A stretch of 64,000 nt of DNA from Omphiscola glabra. Taxonomy: Eukaryota > Mollusca > Gastropoda > Lymnaeidae. Location of the stretch: contig OZ024806.1 of NCBI GenBank assembly GCA_964017045.1, positions 26,337,503 to 26,401,502 of the forward strand. Reading direction: 5' to 3'. Shown here piece after piece: positions 1 through 11,100 of this stretch. The notes beneath the pieces were generated by a model that did not search any database, was not told where the DNA came from, and worked only from the letters and a program-made list of their open reading frames with translations. The position numbers and the translations under genes are program-made. Numbering within the stretch: position 1 is the first letter of the stretch; each line of letters begins with the position of its first letter.

Positions 1-2
1 AC

Positions 3-635
3 GACCACAAAGTAACGTGTACATGTCCCACGTGTCTAACCTCGGGCACGCCCAGCAAAGAGTGGATGGAGGTAAGGATGCGAACGGCGAAACACGTGGT
101 GTTTGATGAAATCGAAGCTAAACACACCAATTGTAGGTTGTTCTATGATAGAAAAGATAGTCCACTGGTTACTCTTGATGGCTGGGAGGTGGTTAAGTCA
201 AGCATTGAGGAAGACTTGTGTGAGTTAAAATGTGGGACATGTGATACAAATTTAATGAATAATCTGAGCAAGATGTGGACGCATTTAGCAGAAATTTCGA
301 TAGACGTCTTCAAAAAATACAAGAGTTCCAACGATAAGGACAAGTTGATTGTAATAGTTTCCCATCCCCATGGGTGTCTTAAAGAAGTCTCCGTAGGAAG
401 ATGGCTCACCAAACCCAAGATAGGCGATTGGAATAGTTACAAATTCACGTATACCGCGAGTACATGTCCGGGGAGTAGTGGGGCTTATGTTTTCTCACTG
501 GGGATTATGTTTAGCTGGGCTCATTCTCACGCTGTTCACAGTGAGGGTGTCACTGAGACTATTAACGCTAGCGGCATAGGCAAGGATAACATTAAGTTTA
601 CCGTCACAGCGGGGGGAATTGAAATACCTCATTAA
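3..635 (+). CDS. trypsin-like peptidase, C-terminal part of gene (5' end outside window)
   Basis: The frame is open from base 3 and stops with TAA at 633-635; the first ATG (66) is probably internal because coding sequence continues upstream, including a CTCPTC cluster. Numbering from that ATG, a TAKHVVFD motif places the likely catalytic His at residue 10, and CPGSSGA at 134-140 holds the GxSG nucleophile (Ser138). Asp50 in an EED-LC context is a reasonable candidate for the third triad member, but that is inference. VSHPHG and VGRW motifs lie between His and Ser. I recognise this layout as a chymotrypsin-fold peptidase family found in many copies in mollusc genomes, of unknown substrate. 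No frameshift is visible. An AATAAA lies 150 bases downstream. No intron is seen in this part. Confidence 0.72.
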   Translation, partial: DHKVTCTCPTCLTSGTPSKEWMEVRMRTAKHVVFDEIEAKHTNCRLFYDRKDSPLVTLDGWEVVKSSIEEDLCELKCGTCDTNLMNNLSKMWTHLAEISIDVFKKYKSSNDKDKLIVIVSHPHGCLKEVSVGRWLTKPKIGDWNSYKFTYTASTCPGSSGAYVFSLGIMFSWAHSHAVHSEGVTETINASGIGKDNIKFTVTAGGIEIPH

Positions 636-784
636 TTTTGAGGGGAAAAATGTTTTTTGAAATTAAGTTTATATAGCGATTATAGTTATGGAATGCTAAC
701 ATTTTAGACCTAAATGAAGCTTTTGATTCATTATATACATAACATACTATAGATTGGCACTTAGCAAACCAAGCGTAAATGATA

Positions 785-790
785 AATAAA
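785..790 (+). other. candidate polyadenylation signal of the peptidase gene
   Basis: Canonical AATAAA 150 bases after the peptidase stop codon, followed within 20 bases by a T-rich stretch. Position and motif fit, but AT-rich DNA gives chance matches. Confidence 0.4.
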
Positions 791-814
791 GGTTGTTGTT
801 TTTTCATGTAACGA

Positions 815-970
815 CCATGTGACCAACAAGACCATGTGACCTACAAGACCATATAACCAACACGACCATATAACCAACAGCACCATGGACCAACACGGCC
901 ATGTGACCAAGGACTATGTGATCAACACGACCATGTGACCAAGGACCATGTGACCAACACGGCCATGCAA
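815..970. repeat. minisatellite, about 17-bp unit
   Basis: Degenerate head-to-tail copies of a unit like ACCATGTGACCAACACG, with variants in the middle bases. It runs directly into the 12-bp array that follows. Confidence 0.8.
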
Positions 971-1215
971 ACCAGTGGCACTACCAGTGGCATTACCAGC
1001 GGCATTACCAGCGGCATTACCAGTGGCATTACCAGTGGCATAACCAGTGGCACTACCAGTGGCACTACCAGTGGCACTACCAGTGGCACTACCAGTGGCA
1101 CTACCAGTGGCACTACCAGTGGCATTACCAGTGGCATTACCAGTGGCATTATCAGTGGCATTACCAGTGGCACTACCAGTGGCACTACCAGTGGCACTAC
1201 CAGTGGCACTACCGG
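971..1215. repeat. minisatellite, 12-bp unit, about 20 copies
   Basis: Near-perfect tandem copies of ACCAGTGGCAYT. The unit is a multiple of three, so both strands stay open in several frames (repeating Thr-Ser-Gly, Ala-Thr-Gly-Ser or Val-Pro-Leu peptides); these frames are products of the repeat. Confidence 0.95.
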
Positions 1216-1312
1216 TTAAAACACTGTCAAGTTTGATTAGAACGATCACGCCTACAAATTCCTTACAATTTAAAACATGTAATGGTCACCATCCAACACG
1301 TCTGATGATATC

Positions 1313-1435
1313 TAACTTGACAGGAACACTTGACAGGAACACTTGACAGGAACACTTGACAGGAACACTTGACAGGAACACTTGACAGGAACACTTGACA
1401 GGAACACTTGGCAGGAACACTTGACAGGAACACTT
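1313..1435. repeat. minisatellite, 13-bp unit, about 9 copies
   Basis: Tandem ACTTGACAGGAAC copies, nearly identical, with one GGCAGG variant near 1408. It is separated from the 12-bp array by about 95 bases of unique sequence. Confidence 0.95.
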
Positions 1436-2059
1436 TTAATATATTATTATTTTTTAAGAAAATAAAAGGCGCGCCCATATGCCAAAGTTGCAACATTTCA
1501 CCCAAACAATCTCAAGCAAACGTTGTGATCAGATTTTTACCCTACATTTTGACAGCCAAAAGCAGAATTGAATAACCATCAGGTCTAGGAAGTTATTTAC
1601 CATCTCATCTGTGCTTGCCATCCAGAGATATTCATTATTTGTTCCGTATATCAGGGTTAATAGACAAGCAATACATATTTTAATATCTTTTTTTTTTTTT
1701 ATGGAAAGAATTAAACGGAAAAATAGATATTTCAATGCAATTTTGTAAGATTTCAGTTCAATTTAAAAAAAAAAAAAACATTCCAGATTTTAACTGAAAA
1801 TACCAGTTAGAAATGTTCATAAGCTGATTGATCATACATTCCTCGATGTTGCAGGATGACTTTTTGCATGCTAATTTAATAGTAGATAAAAATCCATTTA
1901 GACAAACAAATTATTTACATAACGGACAAGGTAAAAAGCTGCCATGGTTTACAGGTCCTGTTGTGTTTCTTCTATATAATAAATTGTGAATTATGTGTAA
2001 GGACGAGAGCAGATATATCTAATCAATATAAGAAGTTAATATATATATATAGATATATA
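1436..2059. other. non-coding AT-rich stretch
   Basis: I see no gene, splice-consistent exon or RNA gene here. It contains poly-T and poly-A runs (near 1687 and 1766) and a short AT dinucleotide run just before 2060. Confidence 0.6.
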
Positions 2060-2283
2060 CAGTGTGTCCCAGAAAAAGTGATAACCTATCTGGCAATGTG
2101 ATATAATAACAAATGTAATGTAAACTGTATCCATTTACTGATTTACTTATGTGCCTAGATAACTATAAAACATCATTAGTTATGACAAAATCTGTTCGCC
2201 ATAAATGACAAAACATCACATTCCTTCAATTATATTAAATAACATTTTGCTATGACGGGTTCTTAAATTTAGGGGCCACCCTG
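2060..2283. mobile_element. mariner/Tc-like MITE
   Basis: The left end reads CAGTGTGTCCCAGAAA and the right end, reverse-complemented, CAGGGTGGCCCCTAAA; these are imperfect terminal inverted repeats. The element is about 224 bp and is flanked by TA on both sides (2058-2059 and 2284-2285), the target duplication of Tc1/mariner elements. There is no coding capacity. Superfamily is assigned from ends and TA only. Confidence 0.6.
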
Positions 2284-2285
2284 TA

Positions 2286-4408
2286 TAAATATATATATTC
2301 TGTGTCATAGGTGATATTGTTTTTGAAAGGATTTTTGTTTATGTGAATACAATTTCGTTTCAATAAAGTGATTAGTTGTATCAAGTTGACTTTATAATTC
2401 ATTGTATGTCGATGAAGTGGCAGTTAAACAATATATTTATTTATCTCTAATTTATGTGTTCCAGCACAAGAACCAAGTCAATAGATACACGCGTCCTTTT
2501 TATTTTTACTTATTAAAACATTTATTTGACAAATAAAATAATATTTAGATAATCAGATGGCTTTTCATGCATTTGTGTATGAGTGTGTTTGTGTGTGAGT
2601 GATTATTCATGGGCTTAGGGGCTGTTTATAAAGTCTATTAACTAACAATATTATCATGTTGCGAGCTGTATGAATGAATGACGTCCCAACAGTCAGAGCT
2701 ATGTTGGTTTCAACATTTCGTGATTTCTACTCATCGTTTCACAACTTTAAGCCCATATATTGAAATAACCCAAATATACAGTAAAGTGTATTGTGAACGT
2801 TTGAGACAATGCAACCCTTTTACAATTGCCCCAACACTTCAATCGATAAAACTAGAAGATCTGAGCATCTCATTCATTAAAATATGTTGCAATCAATGAA
2901 CAAACTTTCTAAATAATTTAATGTTATGTCGCGTTAGGACATTTACACTCAAAGTAACATCTGACATTAACTTCAAATATGTTAGATTTTCCTCAAATAC
3001 TTTAAAAACCTTATATGAAACACTTTTCTTTAACAAATAAATTTCAACATTGTTATTCTAATTTGATTTCGTTAAACATTTCCGTACATAATACGAAAAA
3101 AAAAGCTACATTACCATTTACGTTCGTATAAAAAAATTGTAGTAGTCACGTTAATCGAATTCGCCAAACTGTACGCCATTTTCAAATATAGTATATTTTG
3201 CGATTTTAGTTCTTTTAATTCCAATATGTCTATAGGAAATGGCATTTGGAAATTACCCTGACAATGGTGGCGCGATGCGCACGTTGGAGATCTGATCCTT
3301 CTAGGACAGCCACCGCCCATTAATTCATTCGATTGACTAACTTTACGGTGCCCAGGGGGGGGGGGGGCATCTCAACCTAAAGACATCCGGTCGGTCAGTT
3401 GTGTTGGTCTCAAAACACCAGAAATTGACCTGCCCAGGGGTCGAGGTGGTGCATTTACGTCATCACCCCTGCCCGCGATAAGGCATCCGACCACCTCTGA
3501 TGGTTTTTATTACAGTGTGTTTCTACCTCGTTAACCTCGTAAATAGTTCCACATCATCTATAAATATCAATCCTTCTAATCTTAACAGTTTCTAAAAATC
3601 GTTTCTTAAATAGTTTAGGATGGCTTACAAAAAAAATATCATTATTATATGGAGGTTCAACATGAAGCAGCATACTTTTAAGTGGTTTTTTCTTTGCAAA
3701 CTTGAGCATACAGAGCAATCCGTCCGTAAGTTATATTCCCAACCTTTTTTCAGAAATATCCGTCACTTTTGGCATCTGTCTTTGATGGCCACTACATTCT
3801 AAAACCACTATGCAAGGCTGTGTGGTCTCATATGACTGAATGTTGTTGTTCTGTCAGAACTTGAACGATAACCAATCAGAAAAAGGAGAGAGCTCCTAAA
3901 AACGATTTTTTATCTTTTAAGTATATATTTAAATTTAGAGGTATTACATGATTTTTTTACATATTAATTTTTAACATTTTCTCTTTGAATTAGGGATTGG
4001 AGAGGAAATATGGGGGGGGGGAGTGGGTGTGGTCTTGGCGATCGTTTTTTAAAAATAAATTTCAAGTCACGATAGTTTAAAAAAAAAAATTACTCCTTTA
4101 AAACAACGTGCAAAAAAATTAAGTCATTGCATTTCCCATGATTAGAACGCTTTTTGGATTAGTAGTTCGCTTAAAAGATTTAGTTGATCATTAACGTTAA
4201 ACTTATATAACACAGACATATTCTTCAAGTTGTGGTCGTGTATTTTATCATTGTCTTTGATGAAAAACAATAATTGTAATGGGTAAACGGAAATTGTAAT
4301 AGAAATTCAAAAAAAAATTTAAAAGATTACTCCAGCCGATATGTGTGAATGAGACTAAATATACAAATATCTCTGGAATAAAGACAATCTAATAAATATA
4401 TATATGAG
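2286..4408. other. non-coding stretch with poly-G tracts
   Basis: No convincing exon was found. Poly-G tracts lie near 3354-3367 and 4012-4021. A GC-richer patch at about 3260-3510 could be an interspersed repeat, but I could not define ends or a family. Confidence 0.5.
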
Positions 4409-4729
4409 TTGGGCAGTGGGGTTATTAAGGCTGTTGTCATTATAACTGATTTGTTTCAAGAGAGCGGTCATTGCTCTGATTGTGTTAATGATTACAATTT
4501 TGTTGATTTTGCTATTATTTTATTTAAGAATTTAAGTTTGAAAAGATTGTATTTGTTTGTCGACAATGTGTCAAAAGGCCAAAGTGTAATGAAACAAGTG
4601 AGAAGTGAGAGAGTAGAGTTTAGTTGCTGTAAAAATGTGCACGCTTTTTGTCAGGCGACTGACAGGCGTAATTTCCCGCCCTCTTTAAATATGAATATCG
4701 GACTGGACAATTTAGGGATGTCCACATAA
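4409..4729 (+). CDS. unidentified open frame, possibly a relic
   Basis: An open frame of about 106 codons that is longer than its AT-rich surroundings predict. It begins at a TTG, so it is more likely the remainder of a longer frame than a gene with its own start. The peptide is mixed in composition, with CSDC, SCCK and FCQATDRR segments. I do not recognise it. No splice acceptor with a good pyrimidine tract or clear upstream partner was found. It could be a decayed transposon or virus-derived fragment, or chance. Confidence 0.15.
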   Translation: MGSGVIKAVVIITDLFQESGHCSDCVNDYNFVDFAIILFKNLSLKRLYLFVDNVSKGQSVMKQVRSERVEFSCCKNVHAFCQATDRRNFPPSLNMNIGLDNLGMST

Positions 4730-5059
4730 GTTCATAGATGCTGACAATGTTTTTCCCCTTTTAACATGCAGAGTTTGCATGACATTAATTTTGTTGTCAA
4801 TGTAGTTGTTTTCCTATTTTGATAAGTATAAGAAATCCAAATTGTGTTTTGGTAAATTAAAAAAAAAGGCACTTGCTCCTAAATGTAAAGACGTTAAAGT
4901 TTAGCATTAAAGTTTGTCATATTTAGGATTGTTCTTTTGAGATTATTACTTGCAGTTTAAAGGGTTGGGGTAACAGTGATTCCATACCCTGACTTTTCAT
5001 TTTTGGAAGATTCTACTCGAGGAGTAGCATCTAAGCGGAAGAAAAGGTGGGGGGGGGGG
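4730..5059. other. non-coding stretch ending in poly-G
   Basis: I see nothing gene-like. A poly-G tract at about 5048-5063 abuts the interspersed repeat that starts near 5062. Confidence 0.5.
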
Positions 5060-5061
5060 GG

Positions 5062-5290
5062 GGTATGTCAAGGGTATGAATATCACTGTTGTTATATGAG
5101 ATCACTCTTGTTATGTTTTGGTACGTAAAAGATGTTAGTTAGCGATTATATGTGTAGCTGCATCTATTGTGTGAGATTGTTGTGACGTATTTGGGTAAAG
5201 GGAAATGCCGTGCTAGTTTAGTTGTTGATATAATGGATTGATGGCCGTTGTAGGATATTGTTTTGGGTGTTGGGGATTTCGGCTGGATGA
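5062..5290 (+). repeat. interspersed repeat, copy 1 (second copy inverted at 54530-54745)
   Basis: This stretch matches the reverse complement of 54530-54745 with moderate divergence. Shared blocks include GTCAAGGGTATG, ATTATATGTGTAGCTG, TTGTGACGTATTTGGG and TGATGGCCGTT. No coding potential and no confident termini, so the class is unknown. Confidence 0.7.
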
Positions 5291-5437
5291 ATAGTAAAGG
5301 AACTTCTTTGATTTGTTTAACGAACTGAATTAATAATAATAAACGTATTCAGTGTTTGGTTCTTGTTATCAGTTGCAGTAGTACGTATGACGAAGTGAGA
5401 GACGATACGATCCAATACGTAAGCATCTGATATCAGA

Positions 5438-5445
5438 GGTTAGAT
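5438..5445. repeat. target-site duplication, left (SPIN-like element)
   Basis: GGTTAGAT, identical to 5601-5608 on the other side of the element. An 8-bp duplication is the hAT hallmark. Confidence 0.85.
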
Positions 5446-5600
5446 CAGCGGTTCTCAACCTGTGGGTCGTTAGATCCATCGGTAAACACATATACTCTAC
5501 AGTTATGACGTATCACGAACATAATTTTATGTTTGGGGTCCGCCACAACAGGAGGAACTGTATTAAAGGGTCGCGGCATCAGGAAGGTTGAGAACCACTG
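5446..5600 (+). mobile_element. SPIN-like hAT MITE
   Basis: A 155-bp element with 15-bp terminal inverted repeats differing at one base: CAGCGGTTCTCAACC at the left, CAGTGGTTCTCAACC when the right end is reverse-complemented. It is bounded by a perfect 8-bp duplication (GGTTAGAT). The subterminal blocks CTGTGGGTCG, TAATTTTATG, GAGGAACTGTATTAAAGGGT and GTCGCGGCAT are, as I remember them, those of the non-autonomous SPIN hAT family, with an internal deletion on the left side. SPIN is known from patchily distributed animals, including a pond snail, and is inferred to have moved horizontally. The family assignment is from memory; the hAT structure is seen directly. Confidence 0.8.
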
Positions 5601-5608
5601 GGTTAGAT
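5601..5608. repeat. target-site duplication, right (SPIN-like element)
   Basis: GGTTAGAT, the exact partner of 5438-5445. Confidence 0.85.
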
Positions 5609-8038
5609 GAACACAAGGTATTAAGTTCTACATCTCGTCAACGATGAGCTAAATTTTCAATGTCCGTACATAGGAGAAATGGCGATCCATTTAGAGTTAC
5701 GAACCATCCGTATAAATAAAACAAAGGACAAAGACAACAAATTTGATTGAAATACATGAATTTGTAGTAAATTCACCTAAACATCTCCAGGCTCAAGAAA
5801 AGGGTCAACGGTCGTGGGCCGAAAATCCTTACAACAAAGAAAGTGAGATGATTTTAACAAGAAATGAATGATAGTACACAGATAGTACCATATTAAAGAT
5901 TTGTACTTCATATCTTCAATTTTGCAAATTTCCAAATAAATGTTCTAGTTCAGTGGCATAATTGTAAAGTGGAGAGTTTGAAACATAAAAAGCCTATGTG
6001 GTTTAAAAGAAGAAAGTTAAATAGTTCTTTATCAACCGTGTTTAATGTATTTTTTTTTCAGTTTTACTGTAATCCGTACGTCACAATGGGACGTTGGTGT
6101 ACTTCACTAGACGAAATCACAAGGGATTATTTCTTTAGGAATATAAGTTGGTTCCCTTGAGAAAAAATCGCAACTCTCCAAGCACCTGGGTAGTCCAATG
6201 GAGAACGTTATGTGGATGGAACAGATTGACACCAATTTCGTCGAAGGAGTTGTCAGAATGTTTCACTGAATCCGCCCACGGGACTCCATCTCCGGGTTTG
6301 GATTCAAAGTTTCCTTTTCTTGGATGTCTTGCCATCCAAGGTTAATGGGTCAAATCCAACCGGGGTGTGGGGGGGGGGGGGGGGCTGGTGTTGTTTTCGC
6401 CTGACTTGTCTTTCTATAGTAAAAAAAAAAAGAAACAACTAATTTTCGAGCGTTAAATAAAGTCCAAAATAAGAGAAAGAAACATTTTTGTGTTTGGTGA
6501 CGTTAACTTTGCCAGCACTCAAAGTCATATTTATTTGATTGTTTATTAAGTTTTGTTCAATGTAAAGAAATTTCTTAAAATAAGCTTTAGCTGTATACAT
6601 TATATATGAAATACATTGCTCACATTAAGAGCCGTTTAAATTTGCTAAGGTAGAGAAGGGAGGTGTAAAGTGGGATAGTTTGAATAATGTTGATTGGGTG
6701 AGAGATCTGGTATAAGGAAAGTATGGTAGAATGGTGTGTAAATGAGAGTAAGAGAGATAGAGGAATAACAAATAGGTTCCAGTGTTAAGAATGAGGGTAA
6801 ATATTGTGATTGGAAAAGTGGTTTACGAGATGCAATTGTTTGAGTTCATGGTTTATTAAATAATAACTGAATTCTTTAGCAATTTGTTTTGTATAGATTT
6901 ACAGGGTATGTATATAAATTTTGGAGTAATAATATTATAATTTGAAACTATTATTAAAATAGTGTCTGGACAGTGCATGCCTCAGAGATGCATGTGCAAT
7001 ACGCAAGAAAAATGTCCTGCCCCTTAATCGTAAAGGCTGCAACTATTCGCACTCGGGTACCAGAAGTGAGAGGTTGGGATTAAAAAATTATTTAAAATAT
7101 TATTGTTTGGTCTGTAAGACAAAATGAGGTATCAAATGAAAGATAATTGAATAGACTATTTGTAAACGTACTACTTAAGTTTAACTAAAATAAACTACCA
7201 CAAATGACATCCGAATAGCATTGAGCCTAATGGGACCCGGGTGCGAATGTCGGCGCTGCGTGTTCGGGTCTATTTTGACTTTTGAATTCTTGAGGACCGT
7301 TCCTGTAAAATTACCACCACTTGAGGTTCGATTACATTGTCACGTTATCTTACACTAGAGCATTGTTTGTTTAGATCTGGTAACCTAGTACAGTTCGGAT
7401 GTCAGTCGCTTGACTTTTGGGAAAACCCAAACTGCATCTTGTTTTGAGTGTGATTAGCCTTTACATCATTTCAACTATTTAGAATTAATTCTGCAGGTAA
7501 GAACAAAAGAGTTGAAAATTGTTTGCTTTATACACAGCCTGGCTTTACTACGAAAGTAGACGCCTAGAAATGGCTTCAGAATTTTTAGGCGTTTCTATAA
7601 CATACCACATTTGTTTTAGCCTGCTACATTCTAGCATTTTAGTTTCCTGCTTATTGGTTCTATCGAGATGGGAAGTTCCGAAGCTTCAGTTACTTATATA
7701 ACTTAAGTGAGGGTCATTTGAAAAACTCAAAAATCTTATTTTAACTATAGATAATTACTTAATTTAAAAAAAAATCAAGGTAGATATAGTTTGATGCTAG
7801 CCATATACCAAAAATAACAATACAAAATTCAGTTATTAATTGTTCCATTGAAACATTAAAAATTTATATTTTTTTAGTTTATCTCTATTAAATTCTTCAA
7901 GATTGAGCAACACGCTAAAAATAATTTTATGATTTGCCGCAAATATTCTTGTTTAATTTTTCTCAACTTAAAATTCGAACTAGTTTTATGCTGCAACGAT
8001 TTAAAGTGTAATTTTTGGTTATTCTTACTTTTTTTAAG
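5609..8038. other. non-coding stretch before the first recognised myosin exon
   Basis: No exon of a myosin motor, IQ or coiled-coil region was recognised. A GC-richer patch at 6150-6360 ends in a poly-G tract (about 6366-6384) and has a B-box-like GGTTGGATTTGACC on the minus strand, so it might be a SINE, weakly supported. Related inverted segments occur at 7034-7053 and 7226-7243 (CATTCGCACCCGGGT-like), perhaps ends of a MITE. Confidence 0.45.
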
Positions 8039-8109
8039 TAGACGAACATATTTTCAAGTTTATCCACAAAGGCAAGCACATGTCATCACAAGTTCCAGAG
8101 AGGCTCATG
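8039..8109 (+). CDS. myosin VIIa-like exon A (pre-MyTH4 linker)
   Basis: The acceptor is TTTTTTTAAG and the donor ATG|GTAAGC. The first two bases complete a split codon, giving [14 protein letters not shown], which resembles the VDKMFGFL segment just before the acidic linker in vertebrate myosin VIIa. It ends in phase 0, matching exon B. Short, so supported mainly by phase, splice sites and position. Confidence 0.6.
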
Positions 8110-11100
8110 GTAAGCGTTTTTTCAAATTTTGCAGAATCGTTCTTGGCTAATTCCAAAAACTACTTTGCTGAACAGCAATTATCTTTTCAATAAAGACAAT
8201 TTGTATCTGCATCTTTATTTATACCTGTTTATATCAATCAAAAAGTTGTGTATAAATTTCCCTAAAATAAGTAACATATATCATAAAATTTAGTTTTACA
8301 ACTATTTGTTTTTAAAAAAGTAAGAACTTAAAATATAATGCTTTTTTAATTATCAATAAAAGGACACCCTAAAGGCACGATATAGTAACGTTGTCCTTGA
8401 TACGAAAAGCAGTTCGGACATGCCAAAATTTCAAGTCGTTGATGATGAAGATTTTAGCGAGTTCGAATTCTCAAAGTTTGCTGCCATGAACTTCCAGGGT
8501 GAAGCCACTCACACCCACACTCTTGGGGCACTTAGGCAGCCCTTGTTGCAGCTAAGCAGGGAAAGTGATCAGACGGTGAGTTGTGGACTTATCAATATAT
8601 TTTAAAACGTGGCTTATCTGGTCAGTGCTGATACAAAAATGTATATATATATATGAGTGTTTGTTTGTTTTTTGAAGTTTGCTTTATTTGTGTACACAAT
8701 TTATATTTAAATTGAGGAGGGGGAGAACTTGACTTCCGCCGGTGCAACTCGTCCCCCCCCCCCTTTTTTTTTCCTTTTCCGACCAGAGTGTTGCCTAAAA
8801 GAAACAATGTTGGCTTGGTATTGAATTCCAGAGTTTACTATTAGTATTAGTAATGTAAAATGTTACGTTAAAATTATTTAACGATTTTTGAGTATTATAT
8901 ACACATTTTGAAAACATGCAGGTACATTTCCGAGCAACCAAAATCAATAGTTCTTCAAATGTTTCAGAAAATCAACTTACCAAATCCATTGATTGTTTAA
9001 AAACAGAATTTTAGTAGAAATCACAGCCACATATTTATGGAAGTTTTTTGGGCTTTTTTTTTGTTGTTGTTTACGGGATACCTATAATATTATTTTTTTG
9101 TATTGTGTGTTACCTTGAATGAAAAAAAGTCTTCTGCCTTCCTTGTCGATTAACTGATGTCTTTATGTCAATACCAATAATAAATGGATTAATAGTGTAA
9201 ATAAATTATGATTATGAAAGTGTGTGAAACAATTTATTAATAGTTTTCAAAATAAGGACTTTTACACAAATTAATTAAATTTCAGGCTGCCCTAGCTGTA
9301 TGGAAAGTTATCCTTCGCTTGATGTATGACCGTCCTGAGCCTAGCTGTGATCAATCAATGCCTCAAGCTAAGGTGAGTGTGTCAGAGTATGTATGAGGCT
9401 TGTCCTACATGAATATTTCAGATTGTAGGAAAAATAATCACAGGAAAAATGTCACAGGAATAAAACTCAAAGAAAACGTTTTAATAAACCGTAATTCGTA
9501 AAGTCATTAAAAGTTCACAATATAAATGTCTCCGATAGACTCAATATCAGTAAATGAAACCAAAATTCACAGCAAGGAATGTGATAGGAGTAGAATAACC
9601 AAATACAAAATTAGACAAATGAACACAAACATATATGCATTAATGAGTATGACAAAAATTAATTAATTCAAACGTCTGAAAGAAAAACATGGTTAAAAAA
9701 TATCTATTTTTTTAATAATAATTCTTGTTATGATAACATTTGGAGGAGCACACTGGTAAACTCCTACTTCGTGAATTTTTATGTTTTTCGATCTAATACA
9801 ACATTGACCACATTAAGGCCATTGATGCTTTGTATAAATAGTGTTATTACTTAACTGGCACCGCAATGCAATGCCCCTTGGTTTCCTTTGACTCGTTTGA
9901 TATGTGAGTTGTGACCGGGAGATCAGAGGTGACAAAAAAATTGACAATCCTTTTGGTCGAGAGCGTAATCTCTACCGAATCGCTTACTAACATCATCGTT
10001 ATTCAATCAGTAATATTCATGTTTATTACCTTCGTGCGTGGCAACGTACCTGATTATGAATAATTTTACAATTAAATGTGTGATTATAAAAAATGAATAT
10101 AACACACAAATACTTAAAAGCGATACTCAAAAATAAAATTTCCGGTTAATTAAGAGTTTCTCTGGAACATTTTCCGCTCATCATATTTCATCAGTAAATG
10201 TCTGGGGTCATTGGCATAGGACGGGGTGGGGCTGCAGGGTGTTTTTTAAAATCTTTTAAATTGTTTATTAGGTTGTAGTTTTTCTTCATGAAAAAAGGTG
10301 GGGGGGGGGGCGGAAAAAAACTAGGATCATCCAAATTCTCTGGTTCTGGTAAGGTACGTTGCTGCATCCATGTACTGGCATTTGTGCCATGGTTTGGGAA
10401 GCGATTCTGCCATCCAAACGGCTCCTAGCAAATGCCAGTGTAGCCTTGATGCTTTCGATAGATGTCGATTATTTTCCAGGTGGTTCCAAGCGATTATTTT
10501 GCGTGGGAACAATGCTTGTTTATATTGCTCTGTGTTACTCAGTCAAGCATTTGCTATTGTTCCGGATGGAATTGCTTACGGGGTTGTTAGTGGTTAAGTC
10601 AGTGTTTAGTGAGTGTTTGGCGCTGATTAATCGACCTGGCTTCTGTGGGGTGAGATAAGTGTTTGCTGGGATGGCCGGCTTATACAAGAATGCTAGACTG
10701 ATCTTTTCTCGTCTGTCTTTGAGGGAGGGGAGGTCAAATCCTTTTAAGAGGCCAGTGACGTAACCGTAAAGGACATGTGCTGAAGCGGCACTGAGCACGA
10801 AGCTCTTAGGCCGACCACTCACGAAGAGCGGCGTCCCCAACCCCGATCCGACGCTTCGTAACCGTTACAGCCGAACCGAGGCCGAAGGCCTCCCCGCTGC
10901 TAACCAGCGGTTGCGAGATAGCTTGGCTCACGACCCCCCCACGTGAAATGGGGGCCGTTTGTACAAATGGGCCCGGAAAAACCGACCAAGCAGGGCTGAC
11001 TAACCACCGACATGCTCGAGCCTCCGCGGCACGAGCGACCAGCCCAACAGTTTCTATCCAAAGCGCCGCAATCAAAATTGTCGGACAACGGGGCATAAGC

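Noticed and set aside
914..1346. Open frames with Ala-Thr-Gly-Ser, Val-Pro-Leu or Thr-Ser-Gly repeats
   Set aside because: They arise from a 12-bp minisatellite whose unit length is divisible by three; all frames stay open.
3354..6384. Poly-G tracts as G-quadruplex regulatory elements
   Set aside because: They are simple homopolymers of uncertain length, scattered in non-coding DNA with no link to a promoter; sequencing error is likely in their exact length.
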